Positions 52,034-59,928 of a DNA stretch of 64,000 nt are shown here, piece after piece. Source of the stretch: Bradyrhizobium sp. dw_411. Lineage in GTDB: Bacteria > Pseudomonadota > Alphaproteobacteria > Rhizobiales > Xanthobacteraceae. The notes under the pieces are model-generated. The model searched no databases. It saw nothing but the letters and a program-made list of their open reading frames with translations, and had not been told where the DNA came from. Position numbers and translations under genes: made by a program. The stretch spans positions 186,001 through 250,000 of the forward strand of contig NZ_JAAVUY010000007.1 of NCBI RefSeq assembly GCF_018449695.1, given 5' to 3'. Position 1 is the first letter of the stretch; each line of letters begins with the position of its first letter.

Positions 52034-52849
52034 ATGTCGCATCGCTCTTTCGTCTGGTTCTGCCTGCTGCCGTTGGCCGTGGTGACGGCGGCCTTCTTCC
52101 TGCTGCCGATGGTGCGGCTGGTGGTGACCAGCGCCGATGGGCCGCAAGGCTTGGCCGGATATCTCGCGATCCTGACCGAACCGCGCTACCGGGCGACCCT
52201 GATCAATACGGTTCTATTGGCGGCCGCGACCACATTGGTCACATTGATCGTGGCGACCATCGCCGGAATGTTCCTGCAGCGCCATCGCTTCCCCGGCCGC
52301 GCGGTGCTGATTGCGATGCTGACTTTTCCGCTGGCGTTTCCGGGTGTCGTGGTCGGCTTCATGATCATTCTGCTGGCCGGCCGCCAAGGGTTGATCGGGG
52401 ATATCACCAAATTGCTGGTCGGGGAAAAATGGGTGTTTGCCTATTCGATCTACGGATTGTTTCTCGGCTATCTCTATTTCTCGATCCCGCGCGTCATTCT
52501 CACCATCATGGCGGCGGTACAGAAGCTCGATGTCAGGCTGGAGGAGGCCGCGCGTTCGCTCGGCGCCAGTCCATGGGCGGTGCAGCGCGATGTTGTGCTG
52601 CCTGCACTGGCGCCGGCCTTCGTGGCGTCAGGCGCGATCGCCTTCGCCACCGCGATGGGCGCGTTTGGAACGGCGTTTACGCTCGCGACCAATATCGATG
52701 TGCTGCCGATGCTGATCTATACCGAGTTTACGCTGGCCGCGAATTTCTCGATATCAGCCGCGTTGTCGGTCGGGCTTGGCGTCATCACCTGGTTCATCCT
52801 GGCGCTCGCGCGTTCCTTCAGCGGCGATGCGGTCGCGGCGGCCGGGTGA
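52034..52849 (+). CDS. ABC transporter permease, organophosphate-type importer, subunit 1
   Basis: A 271-residue inner-membrane permease with six hydrophobic segments and the BPD_transp_1 cytoplasmic loop KLDVRLEEAARSLGASPWAVQRDVVLPALAPAF. The start is the ATG at 52034; an in-frame TTG at 52004 is an alternative. It belongs to the two-permease Fe/spermidine-putrescine type, the PotB position. The next gene begins 4 bases after its stop. Confidence 0.92.
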   Translation: MSHRSFVWFCLLPLAVVTAAFFLLPMVRLVVTSADGPQGLAGYLAILTEPRYRATLINTVLLAAATTLVTLIVATIAGMFLQRHRFPGRAVLIAMLTFPLAFPGVVVGFMIILLAGRQGLIGDITKLLVGEKWVFAYSIYGLFLGYLYFSIPRVILTIMAAVQKLDVRLEEAARSLGASPWAVQRDVVLPALAPAFVASGAIAFATAMGAFGTAFTLATNIDVLPMLIYTEFTLAANFSISAALSVGLGVITWFILALARSFSGDAVAAAG

Positions 52850-52853
52850 AACC

Positions 52854-53639
52854 ATGCGCGATCGCCTGATCTTTGCCGGCCAGTTGCTGTTTACGCTTGT
52901 GGTCGCCGCTTTCCTGGTGGTGCCGGCGGTGCTGTCGATGATGGCCGGCGTGACCGTGAATTATTTCCGCGGCATTTCGTCGGGCGTGACGCTGCAATGG
53001 GTAGGGCAGGTCTGGGAGCTCTATGCCGGAACCATCCTGCTGTCGTTCATGATCGCCATCGCGACGCTTGTCGTGACGCTGGTGGTGGGCGTTCCCGCGG
53101 CCTATGCCCTTCATGTTCGCGGCGGCAGGCTTTCGCGTATCGTCGAGGAAGTCATCACCTTGCCGCTGGCGATTCCGGGGCTGGCGATTGCGCTCGCGTT
53201 ATTGATGACTTATGGCGGCTTCAGCGATTTTCGTCGCTCATGGTTGTTCATCCTGGTCGGACACGTCATTTTCACGATGCCTTTCATGGTGCGGTCTGTC
53301 ATGGCGGTGTTTGCCACCGTCGACGTCAAGACGCTCGATGAAGGCGCCGCGTCGCTGGGCGCCTCGCCGTGGCGCCGGTTTCGCGACGTTATCGTGCCGA
53401 ACGCCGTGCCGGGTATTCTGGCCGGCAGCCTGATGGTGGTGACGCTCTCGCTCGGGGAATTCAACCTGACCTGGATGCTGCATACGCCACTCACCAAAAC
53501 GCTTCCGATCGGTCTTGCCGACAGCTACGCCTCGATGCGGCTCGAAGTGGCTTCGGCCTATACGCTGATATTTTTCGTCGTGATCATTCCGCTGCTGGTG
53601 GCGATGCAGGTCTTCGCGCAAAACGAGGCGGCGCGATGA
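52854..53639 (+). CDS. ABC transporter permease, organophosphate-type importer, subunit 2
   Basis: A 261-residue permease in the PotC position, with the cytoplasmic loop VKTLDEGAASLGASPWRRFRDVIVPNAVPGILAG and six hydrophobic segments. The ATG at 52854 is preferred over a far-upstream in-frame codon that would overlap the previous gene. Its stop overlaps the ATPase start (ATGA). Confidence 0.92.
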   Translation: MRDRLIFAGQLLFTLVVAAFLVVPAVLSMMAGVTVNYFRGISSGVTLQWVGQVWELYAGTILLSFMIAIATLVVTLVVGVPAAYALHVRGGRLSRIVEEVITLPLAIPGLAIALALLMTYGGFSDFRRSWLFILVGHVIFTMPFMVRSVMAVFATVDVKTLDEGAASLGASPWRRFRDVIVPNAVPGILAGSLMVVTLSLGEFNLTWMLHTPLTKTLPIGLADSYASMRLEVASAYTLIFFVVIIPLLVAMQVFAQNEAAR

Positions 53640-54697
53640 GCGCGATAGCGGGTCATGGCGCGGCGGTGCGGGTCGAGAATTGCGGCAAGACATTCGCGGA
53701 CGGCACCCGTGCGCTGGAGCCAGCGACGCTCGACATCGCGCGCGGCGAAACGCTGGTGCTGCTCGGCCCCTCCGGCTGCGGCAAGACCACGATGCTTCGC
53801 ATCATCGCGGGCCTCGAACTGCCGGATGCCGGCGGCAAGGTGCTGTTCGACGGCAGGGACATGACGTCAACTCCGATCGAGAAGCGCAATGTCGGCATGG
53901 TGTTTCAGTCCTATGCGCTGTTTCCGAATATGAGCGTTGCGGAAAACATCGGCTACGGCCTCAAGATACGCGGCGTGCCCGCGGATGAGCGGGCCGCGCG
54001 GGTTGCCGAACTGGTCACGTTGACGAATATCACGGGACTTGAAAACCGCCGGATCGACCAGCTCTCCGGCGGCCAGCGTCAGCGCGTGGCCTTGGCGCGC
54101 GCGGTGGCGATCCGGCCGGGGATCCTGTTGCTGGATGAACCCTTGACCGCGCTGGACGCGGCCTTGCGGGATCGCTTGCGCGGCGAGCTTAATCGGTTGC
54201 TTCGGGCACTCGGTATCACCGCGATTTATGTCACCCACGATCAGGCCGAAGCGATGGAGCTGGGCGATCGCGTGGTGGTGATGCGCAAAGGCGCGATTGC
54301 GCAGATCGGCACGCCCCGCGACATCTATTTCGCCCCGCAAAGCCGCTTTGTCGCCGAGTTCATCGGCGCGGCCAATATCATCGAAGCGCCGCTCGATCGT
54401 GGCGAACTGGTTTTGCCGGGCGGCCGGCTGCCGATCGGCGGCGATGCCAGCCTGCCGGCTGCGGTTGCGATGATACGCCCTGAAACGATCGGGATCGTCG
54501 ACGTCGGTACCGCGGCGTTGACGGGAATAGTCGACAGCGTCAGCTTCACGGGCAATCGGCAGCGCATTGTCGTCAGCGGTGTCGCCGACAAGCCGCTCAC
54601 GGTAGACGCGCCGAACCTGGTAAAGGCCAAGGCCGGCGACCGGATCGGGCTTGCGATATCAGCGGAAGCCATTCGCTTGTTGCCGATGGAAGATTGA
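53636..54697 (+). CDS. ABC transporter ATP-binding protein, organophosphate-type importer
   Basis: A 353-residue ATPase of the PotA/FbpC/UgpC group: Walker A GPSGCGKTT, FQSYALFPNMSVAENIGYGL, signature [15 protein letters not shown], Walker B ILLLDEPLTALDA, then a C-terminal TOBE-like domain (residues 240-353). The group has many ligands (iron, polyamines, glycerol phosphates, 2-aminoethylphosphonate). The ATG overlaps the permease stop, and the phosphodiesterase begins 6 bases after its own stop. Confidence 0.93.
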   Translation: MSAIAGHGAAVRVENCGKTFADGTRALEPATLDIARGETLVLLGPSGCGKTTMLRIIAGLELPDAGGKVLFDGRDMTSTPIEKRNVGMVFQSYALFPNMSVAENIGYGLKIRGVPADERAARVAELVTLTNITGLENRRIDQLSGGQRQRVALARAVAIRPGILLLDEPLTALDAALRDRLRGELNRLLRALGITAIYVTHDQAEAMELGDRVVVMRKGAIAQIGTPRDIYFAPQSRFVAEFIGAANIIEAPLDRGELVLPGGRLPIGGDASLPAAVAMIRPETIGIVDVGTAALTGIVDSVSFTGNRQRIVVSGVADKPLTVDAPNLVKAKAGDRIGLAISAEAIRLLPMED

Positions 54698-54703
54698 ACA
54701 ACG

Positions 54704-55543
54704 ATGTCCAACAAACCAATTTGTATCGCTCAGATTTCAGATTTGCACATCAAGGCGCCGGGGCAGTTGGCTTACGGCCGTGTCGATACGGCGAAAGCGT
54801 TGGAGCGCTGTGTCGCAGCCTTGAACACGTTCAAGCCAGTCCCGGACTTCGTCGTGATATCGGGAGACCTCGCCGATACGCCGACATCTGAAGAATACGA
54901 CTACCTCAAGCAGATGCTGTCGGCGCTGAAACTGCCGTTCGCCGGCATTCCCGGCAATCATGATTCCCGCGACATGATGCGCGCCGCGTTTCCGCAAATC
55001 GCTCACGCGGCCCCAACCGGGCCTCTCAACCAGAAGATCGAAGTCGACGCTCTCGATCTGCTGCTGCTGGATTCGAGTGTGCCGGGCAAACCCCATGGCA
55101 GGCTCGAAGCATCCACCCTGCAATGGCTCGATACAATGCTGGCCGCGTCAGTGGACAGACCCGCGCTGCTATTCCTGCATCATCCGCCATTTGCCGCGGG
55201 CATCTGGCACATGGATCGCCAGAACCTGGAGAATGCCGCTGAACTGGAATCCATCGTCAGGCGTCACCCGCGCGTGCAACTCATTGCGACCGGTCATGTT
55301 CATCGCGCCGCACTGACGATGTTTGCGGGCATTCCCTGCACCATCTGCCCGGCGCCAAATCACGCGGTAGACCTCGATCTCGCCGAACTGCGCGAACCGT
55401 CTTTTAAGGTCGAGCCGCCGGCGTTCCATCTCCACACCTGGTTTCCGGGTGAGGGTTTCGGCCGTCTGGTGACGCATCAGGTACCAACAGGCGAGTTCGA
55501 CGGGCCGCATCCGTTCTTCGGACCTGATGGAAAGCTGCTCTAA
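54704..55543 (+). CDS. Class III metallophosphodiesterase (GpdQ/CpdA-like)
   Basis: A 279-residue two-metal phosphodiesterase. The five metallophosphoesterase motifs are present: ISDLHIK (D, H), SGDLAD (GD), GNHDSR (GNHD), FLHHPP (H) and ATGHVHRAA (GHxH). Family members hydrolyse glycerophosphodiesters or cyclic nucleotides. No signal peptide, so it acts in the cytoplasm, probably on material brought in by the adjoining importer, 6 bases upstream. It is the last gene of that unit. Confidence 0.9.
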   Translation: MSNKPICIAQISDLHIKAPGQLAYGRVDTAKALERCVAALNTFKPVPDFVVISGDLADTPTSEEYDYLKQMLSALKLPFAGIPGNHDSRDMMRAAFPQIAHAAPTGPLNQKIEVDALDLLLLDSSVPGKPHGRLEASTLQWLDTMLAASVDRPALLFLHHPPFAAGIWHMDRQNLENAAELESIVRRHPRVQLIATGHVHRAALTMFAGIPCTICPAPNHAVDLDLAELREPSFKVEPPAFHLHTWFPGEGFGRLVTHQVPTGEFDGPHPFFGPDGKLL

Positions 55544-55789
55544 CTTCGCTTGCTCGCGCGAAGTCGTCGTTTTCGTATCGGCAAGCGCTGATGGTCTTGC
55601 GCTTTTTGTCGCGCTCTTGCTGTTTTGTGCCGGCGGTTGAACCCGTCGCAACTTTTGGGGCAGCCGGCCTTAAACTTAGGTAAGGTCTCGATCGACCCTC
55701 TGTACAATAGCCCGCTCTGACTCCTTCCGATTAGGGTTGCCTTAAGCTGCCGATGCGTCGGGCGGTGAGGCGATCCGAGGAGTTCAGCG
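55544..55789. other. Intergenic region upstream of the 58-codon ORF and P460 gene
   Basis: Together with the ORF after it, this fills the 419 bases between the phosphodiesterase and P460 genes. I see no terminator, repeat or further gene. A weak promoter-like run (TACAAT near 55702) is present. Confidence 0.4.
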
Positions 55790-55966
55790 ATGAGGATCTT
55801 GTTCGCAGATCTTTCCCAGAAACTGGCAGAGTCAGCTTCAGACTTCGCTTGTGTCGATCGAAATCTGATCAGGGATGTGCACGATTGCTATCGGCCAGGA
55901 CTATACGACATGCGCGGTCCCGGCCTGAGAATGGCGCGACAAGTCGTGAGACGGAGGCGCATGTGA
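55790..55966 (+). CDS. Possible 58-residue ORF overlapping the P460 gene
   Basis: ATG at 55790, 7 bases after GAGGAG (55777-55782). The frame reads MRILFADLSQKLAESASDF and ends in an arginine-rich tail (VVRRRRM). Its stop overlaps the GTG start of the P460 gene (ATGTGA), a layout that suggests translational coupling. Third-position G/C is lower than in neighbouring genes, so it may be only a leader ORF. No family is recognised. Confidence 0.35.
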   Translation: MRILFADLSQKLAESASDFACVDRNLIRDVHDCYRPGLYDMRGPGLRMARQVVRRRRM

Positions 55967-56580
55967 AGCCAATCAAGGCAGTTATCGGCGCAGCGGTATT
56001 TCTGGCTGTGTTCGCCGTCACAGGGAATGTGCGGATGGATTCCGTCGCCGCAAGCGGTGACCCGAGAGCCGAAGCGGTGACTGACGCGAACGGAAATTTG
56101 CACGTGCCTGCCGACTATCGATTGACGTATGAATTCCTGGGAACGTGGGCCGTTGCCGCCGACAAAGACCCGGGCTCGTCGGAGTTACACACGGTCTACG
56201 TTTCGCCCGGGAGCATCGCTGCCTATCGCAAGGAGGGACACTTTCCTGACGGCGCGGTGCTGGTGAAAGAGGTTTTCAAGGCGGCGACGGGAGAAATGAC
56301 AACCGGCACGATCAGCCATGCCGACAGTCTCATCGGCTGGTTCGTGATGGTGAAGGACAGCGAGGGTCGCTACGCCGGCAACAAGCCGGTGTGGGGTGAC
56401 GGCTGGGGCTGGTCGTGGTTCGACGCTGCCAACCCGTCGGTTTCCTCGCGGCATCTCCCGCTACCGGGTGGCGGCGTGGCGACGTCGACCGACTACCGGG
56501 AGAATTGCAAATCCTGTCATCTGCCGGCGCAGGCAACGGATCTCATTTACGTCGACGGGTACCCGCCGTTGAAGCGGTAG
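55963..56580 (+). CDS. Cytochrome P460-type domain protein with CXXCH heme motif
   Basis: A 205-residue exported protein. A signal-like N-terminus (VIGAAVFLAVFAVTGNV) precedes VPADYRLTYEFLGTWAV, VYVSPGSIAAYRKEGHFPDGAVLVKEVFKA and WFVMVKDSEGRYAGNKPVWGDGWGWSWF, the layout of the P460 fold. The heme-binding CKSCH lies near residue 183. Known P460 proteins oxidise hydroxylamine or bind NO; whether the cross-linking Lys is present cannot be judged reliably here. The start is GTG at 55963, 5 bases after a perfect GGAGG. The solitary gene follows the importer locus. Confidence 0.85.
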   Translation: MKPIKAVIGAAVFLAVFAVTGNVRMDSVAASGDPRAEAVTDANGNLHVPADYRLTYEFLGTWAVAADKDPGSSELHTVYVSPGSIAAYRKEGHFPDGAVLVKEVFKAATGEMTTGTISHADSLIGWFVMVKDSEGRYAGNKPVWGDGWGWSWFDAANPSVSSRHLPLPGGGVATSTDYRENCKSCHLPAQATDLIYVDGYPPLKR

Positions 56581-56670
56581 CGTAGCGGTGGCCTATTTAT
56601 TAAGTAAAAGTTAACCATACCGGGCCTAGCTTTTCGCGCGCCAAAGGTGCGCTCCAGCGAAAGTTCGACC

Positions 56671-57825
56671 ATGATCGATCAGCAAACCGGCGTTAATCGC
56701 GTTGTTCTCGGTGATCCCGTGCCGTTGTTCAGCGCGCCGCTGGTGACCGGTGGATCATTCGATCTGCATGTCAGCGCGGGCCGCTGGGTGGTGCTGAGCT
56801 TCCTCGGCTCGCCTTCCAATCCGCGGGCGATGGTTGAAATCGACGAACTCGTGCGCGCCAGTTCTTCGCTTGGCGAGGACCACGTCGCGATCGGTTGCGT
56901 CTTCACCGGGCAGCCCGACGATATCGCGAGCTTTGCCGCGCTCACCAGCAACAAGCTTTTCTTTCTCGCCGATTATGATGGCGCGATCAGCCGTGCGTTC
57001 GGGGCGCAGGAGATGCCGCGCACCGTCGTGCTCGATCCGATGCTGCGGGCGGTCGCCGATATCGCCTGGGACATGCCGCAGGGACATGCGCAGACCGTCG
57101 GCAATGTGCTGCGCGGGCTTCCCTCGGTCGATGATTCCGCAGGGGTGCCGATGTTTGCGCCGGCGCTGATGATCCCGCGCGTGTTCAGTTTCGAGATCTG
57201 CGACTTTCTGGTACAGTTCTACGACCAGCAGGGCGGCGTGGATTCCGGCTTCCAGTTCGACGTCGGCGGCAAGACCACGACGCTGTCCGACTGGCGGCTC
57301 AAGCGCCGCAGCGACGTCGCGGTGGCGGCGCCTGAAGTGCGCGATCTCGTCCGCGGCCAGATCGTTCGCCGGCTGCTGCCCTCGATCGAGCAATTTTTCC
57401 AGTTCAAGGCGACCCGGATGGATCGCTGCATCGTCGCCTGCTATGACAGCGAGGTCGGCGGCCATTTCCATCGTCATCGCGATAACGTCAATGCCGGCGC
57501 CCAGCACCGGCGCTTTGCGGTCTCGATCAATCTCAACAATAATTTCGAAGGCTGCGACCTGATGTTTCCGGAATTCGGCCGCAAGGTCTACCGGCCATCG
57601 GAAGGCGGCGCGCTGGTGTTCTCCTGCGGCGCCCTGCATCAGGTGACTCCGGTCACCAAGGGGAAGCGTTATGCCTTCCTGGCGTTCCTTTACGGTGAGG
57701 AAGACGCCAGGAAGCGCGAAGCCAACAATGCGCGACTGCATATCGGCGAGACGCTCTACACCGGCATGAACGACCGGTTGTTCCCCGAAGACGCACCGTC
57801 GCTGGACATGACCGCGGTGGCATGA
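56671..57825 (+). CDS. Peroxiredoxin-like domain fused to 2-oxoglutarate/Fe(II) dioxygenase
   Basis: A 384-residue two-domain protein. Residues 10-165 have an AhpC/TSA-like fold (VLGDPVPLFSAPLVTGGSFDLHVSAGRWVVLSFLGSP), but the peroxidatic Cys position reads SPSNPRAM with no cysteine, so peroxidase activity is unlikely. Residues 185-350 are a prolyl-4-hydroxylase-like 2OG dioxygenase: HxD near 265-270 in GGHFHRHRDN, distal His near 322 in GALHQVTPV and the 2OG-binding Arg in TKGKRYAF. Substrate unknown. The ATG at 56671 is preferred to a GTG at 56647. It is a single-gene unit. Confidence 0.85.
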   Translation: MIDQQTGVNRVVLGDPVPLFSAPLVTGGSFDLHVSAGRWVVLSFLGSPSNPRAMVEIDELVRASSSLGEDHVAIGCVFTGQPDDIASFAALTSNKLFFLADYDGAISRAFGAQEMPRTVVLDPMLRAVADIAWDMPQGHAQTVGNVLRGLPSVDDSAGVPMFAPALMIPRVFSFEICDFLVQFYDQQGGVDSGFQFDVGGKTTTLSDWRLKRRSDVAVAAPEVRDLVRGQIVRRLLPSIEQFFQFKATRMDRCIVACYDSEVGGHFHRHRDNVNAGAQHRRFAVSINLNNNFEGCDLMFPEFGRKVYRPSEGGALVFSCGALHQVTPVTKGKRYAFLAFLYGEEDARKREANNARLHIGETLYTGMNDRLFPEDAPSLDMTAVA

Positions 57826-57905
57826 TCGCCGCGATAGCGGAACCATGAAGCCCGGCATCAGTACCATGTTGCGCATTGTCGGCAATCTGTCAGGGAACGC
57901 CGGGA

Positions 57906-59027
57906 TCAAGCCGGGCTAACACCCGTTTCATTCGGCCTCTTGTTGATCGTTCCGCCGAGCAGGCTGACGAGTTCTGCCTGTCGCTGGACGCCGGTTTTTG
58001 AAAACACGGATTTCAGGTGCGTTCGGATCGTATTGGGCGACAGTCCGCTGGATAGCGCGATCTGCTCGATAGACTTGCCGGTGGTGAGTTGACTGGCCAA
58101 TCTTGCTTCCGCTGGCGTGAGATCGAAAAGGGCCTGGAGCAGTTCCGGTGCAGGGCTGTTGTTCGGAATGACCGAGGTGATGAAAATAATCGACAACGAA
58201 CCGGTAAAGACATCGAGCCCGGCCCCCCGCAAGGGGACCACATGCGCGACAAAAGGCGGCTCGTGTTTGGTGCCGCCCACGGGAATCGATCTTCCGAATC
58301 CTGTTTGGGAGTTGGCGACATTTGAAATGGCTTCCATCAAAAGCGCCTGAGCGGGCTTGCTTTCAAATTGCACGATGTTGCCTGCTCCAACACCGATGCC
58401 GGCGCATGCCAAGAACCGTTTGTTGGCCGAGATGACACGACCGTTTGCCGTCAGACCGGCTGCCGGCAATCCGATCAACTCGAGCGTTGTCACAGCCGTC
58501 TTTGCCCGGTCCAGCCCGAGCCGTCCCGACAGCAGCGCCGCCCGGGCCAGATGCGGCCGCAACTTATCAAGCTCTTCCGCAACAGCCCGCGGCACAGGGC
58601 CCTTGTCGTGGGCCTTCTCGATCGAAAAAACCAGCGTGTCACCCGATGGCGCGTGGATCGATGTTCCGACGCACCATCCAAGCCCGCGAGGCCGCAGGAG
58701 GTCGGTATAGTAATCCGACGCGTCTATTTCCTCGATCGTCAGCGCGTCGAAATCCGTCAGAAATCTCGGCTCATTGAGCGGGACCAGCCGCTGCCCTCGG
58801 GGATTGTCGAGAAACCAGCGGCTCCTGGTCCATTCGACAACGGTGCTTTCGATCGCCTTCGATGAAAGCCATCGTGGAACGCCCGGGCCGGCCGCGAACA
58901 ACAAGGTGCCCTCGGCATTCGCCATTTGTGCAAGTCGGTCGAGGACTGGTCGCCACTTCTCCGGCAGGACGGCAGCTTCATAAATTTCATCAATAAACGG
59001 ATCAAAAACAAACGAATCGTTGCGCAC
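57906..59027 (-). CDS. LuxR-type transcriptional regulator
   Basis: A 373-residue regulator. A C-terminal LuxR helix-turn-helix (about 305-365) reads LTPAEARLASQLTTGKSIEQIALSSGLSPNTIRTHLKSVFSKTGVQRQAELVSLL. The N-terminal 290 residues resemble a PAS/GAF-like sensor (LIGLPAAGLTANGRVISANKRFL looks like a PAS core). No receiver Asp pattern, so it is not a two-component regulator. It is convergent with the dioxygenase gene; targets and ligand are unknown. The family is frequent in Bradyrhizobium. Confidence 0.88.
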   Translation of the reverse strand: MRNDSFVFDPFIDEIYEAAVLPEKWRPVLDRLAQMANAEGTLLFAAGPGVPRWLSSKAIESTVVEWTRSRWFLDNPRGQRLVPLNEPRFLTDFDALTIEEIDASDYYTDLLRPRGLGWCVGTSIHAPSGDTLVFSIEKAHDKGPVPRAVAEELDKLRPHLARAALLSGRLGLDRAKTAVTTLELIGLPAAGLTANGRVISANKRFLACAGIGVGAGNIVQFESKPAQALLMEAISNVANSQTGFGRSIPVGGTKHEPPFVAHVVPLRGAGLDVFTGSLSIIFITSVIPNNSPAPELLQALFDLTPAEARLASQLTTGKSIEQIALSSGLSPNTIRTHLKSVFSKTGVQRQAELVSLLGGTINKRPNETGVSPA

Positions 59028-59256
59028 TACGCCCCCTGGTCAGTCCCCTGTGATCTCAGGTTGCAGACGCATTCCTCGCGGTCAACACGGAACCGGATTT
59101 ATCGTAACCAGGCCGGTGAATTGCTGTGGCGGATCGCTGGAACAGGCCAGCTTAAGCGCTGGACGGGAGAGTTTACCTAAACGAGTGAAGACAGGCGGCT
59201 CGTCCCATGATGATCCTCGACGAAAGTTCAGATTTCTTTTCAATTGCCTCGCGTGA

Positions 59257-59712
59257 TCAGCCGTAAGTGAAGTCCGGCTTGCTTTGCCCGACTTCTATGA
59301 TGTAGCCGTCGGGATCGCGAATGTAGCAGCGCGTTTCGCCGTATTTGTCCTTTGGCTCCGTGATAAATTCGGCTCCGCGTTTTCGCCAAAGTTCGTAGCA
59401 GGCATGAATATCCGCAACGCGAATATTCATGAAGCTGCTGACTGAATCCGGGTCGGCGGGGACGCTGAGCGTTACCGATGGCTTGTCGGGCGTCGGGCCG
59501 CCCCCGACGTTGACGATGAGCCATGTGTTCGCGATCTGGATATATCCCGGCGCGCCGCTACTGTCGCCCCGGCTTAGAATGCGACCTCCAAAGACCGTTT
59601 CGTAAAATCGAGCGGATCGTTCGATGTCGGCGACGGTGAGAAAGTGTGCGACCGATATCCCCTCCAGCGGCGGCATTTGATAGCTTTTCTGCTCGACCTG
59701 AATCCCGTTCAT
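59257..59712 (-). CDS. VOC family (glyoxalase/bleomycin-resistance-like) protein
   Basis: A 151-residue protein with two babaB modules: ISVAHFLTVADIERSARFYETVFGGRIL and FMNIRVADIHACYELWRKRGAEF, ending RCYIRDPDGYIIEVGQ, where the Glu is a usual metal ligand; H23 in the first module is another. Activity (dioxygenase, lyase, thiol transferase or binding only) cannot be told from the sequence. It is a solitary gene between a LuxR regulator and a histidine kinase, all on the minus strand but with gaps of more than 200 bases. Confidence 0.88.
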   Translation of the reverse strand: MNGIQVEQKSYQMPPLEGISVAHFLTVADIERSARFYETVFGGRILSRGDSSGAPGYIQIANTWLIVNVGGGPTPDKPSVTLSVPADPDSVSSFMNIRVADIHACYELWRKRGAEFITEPKDKYGETRCYIRDPDGYIIEVGQSKPDFTYG

Positions 59713-59928
59713 GGACGGCTCCCATTCGGATGATATTCCAACTCATCACCTAACAGCTTCACGTTAGAACGGCGAACCTCAGCACCTCAATTGAACGTAG
59801 GGGTCACGGAACGATACGAAGGTTTATGGCGTTCGCCCCGAAGACCCGCCGCCCATGACATGCATGACATGGCGGAAGGTATTTTTGAGGGGCGTGGTCG
59901 GGCGAACGTATCGCGAGGCGCCAAAGTT

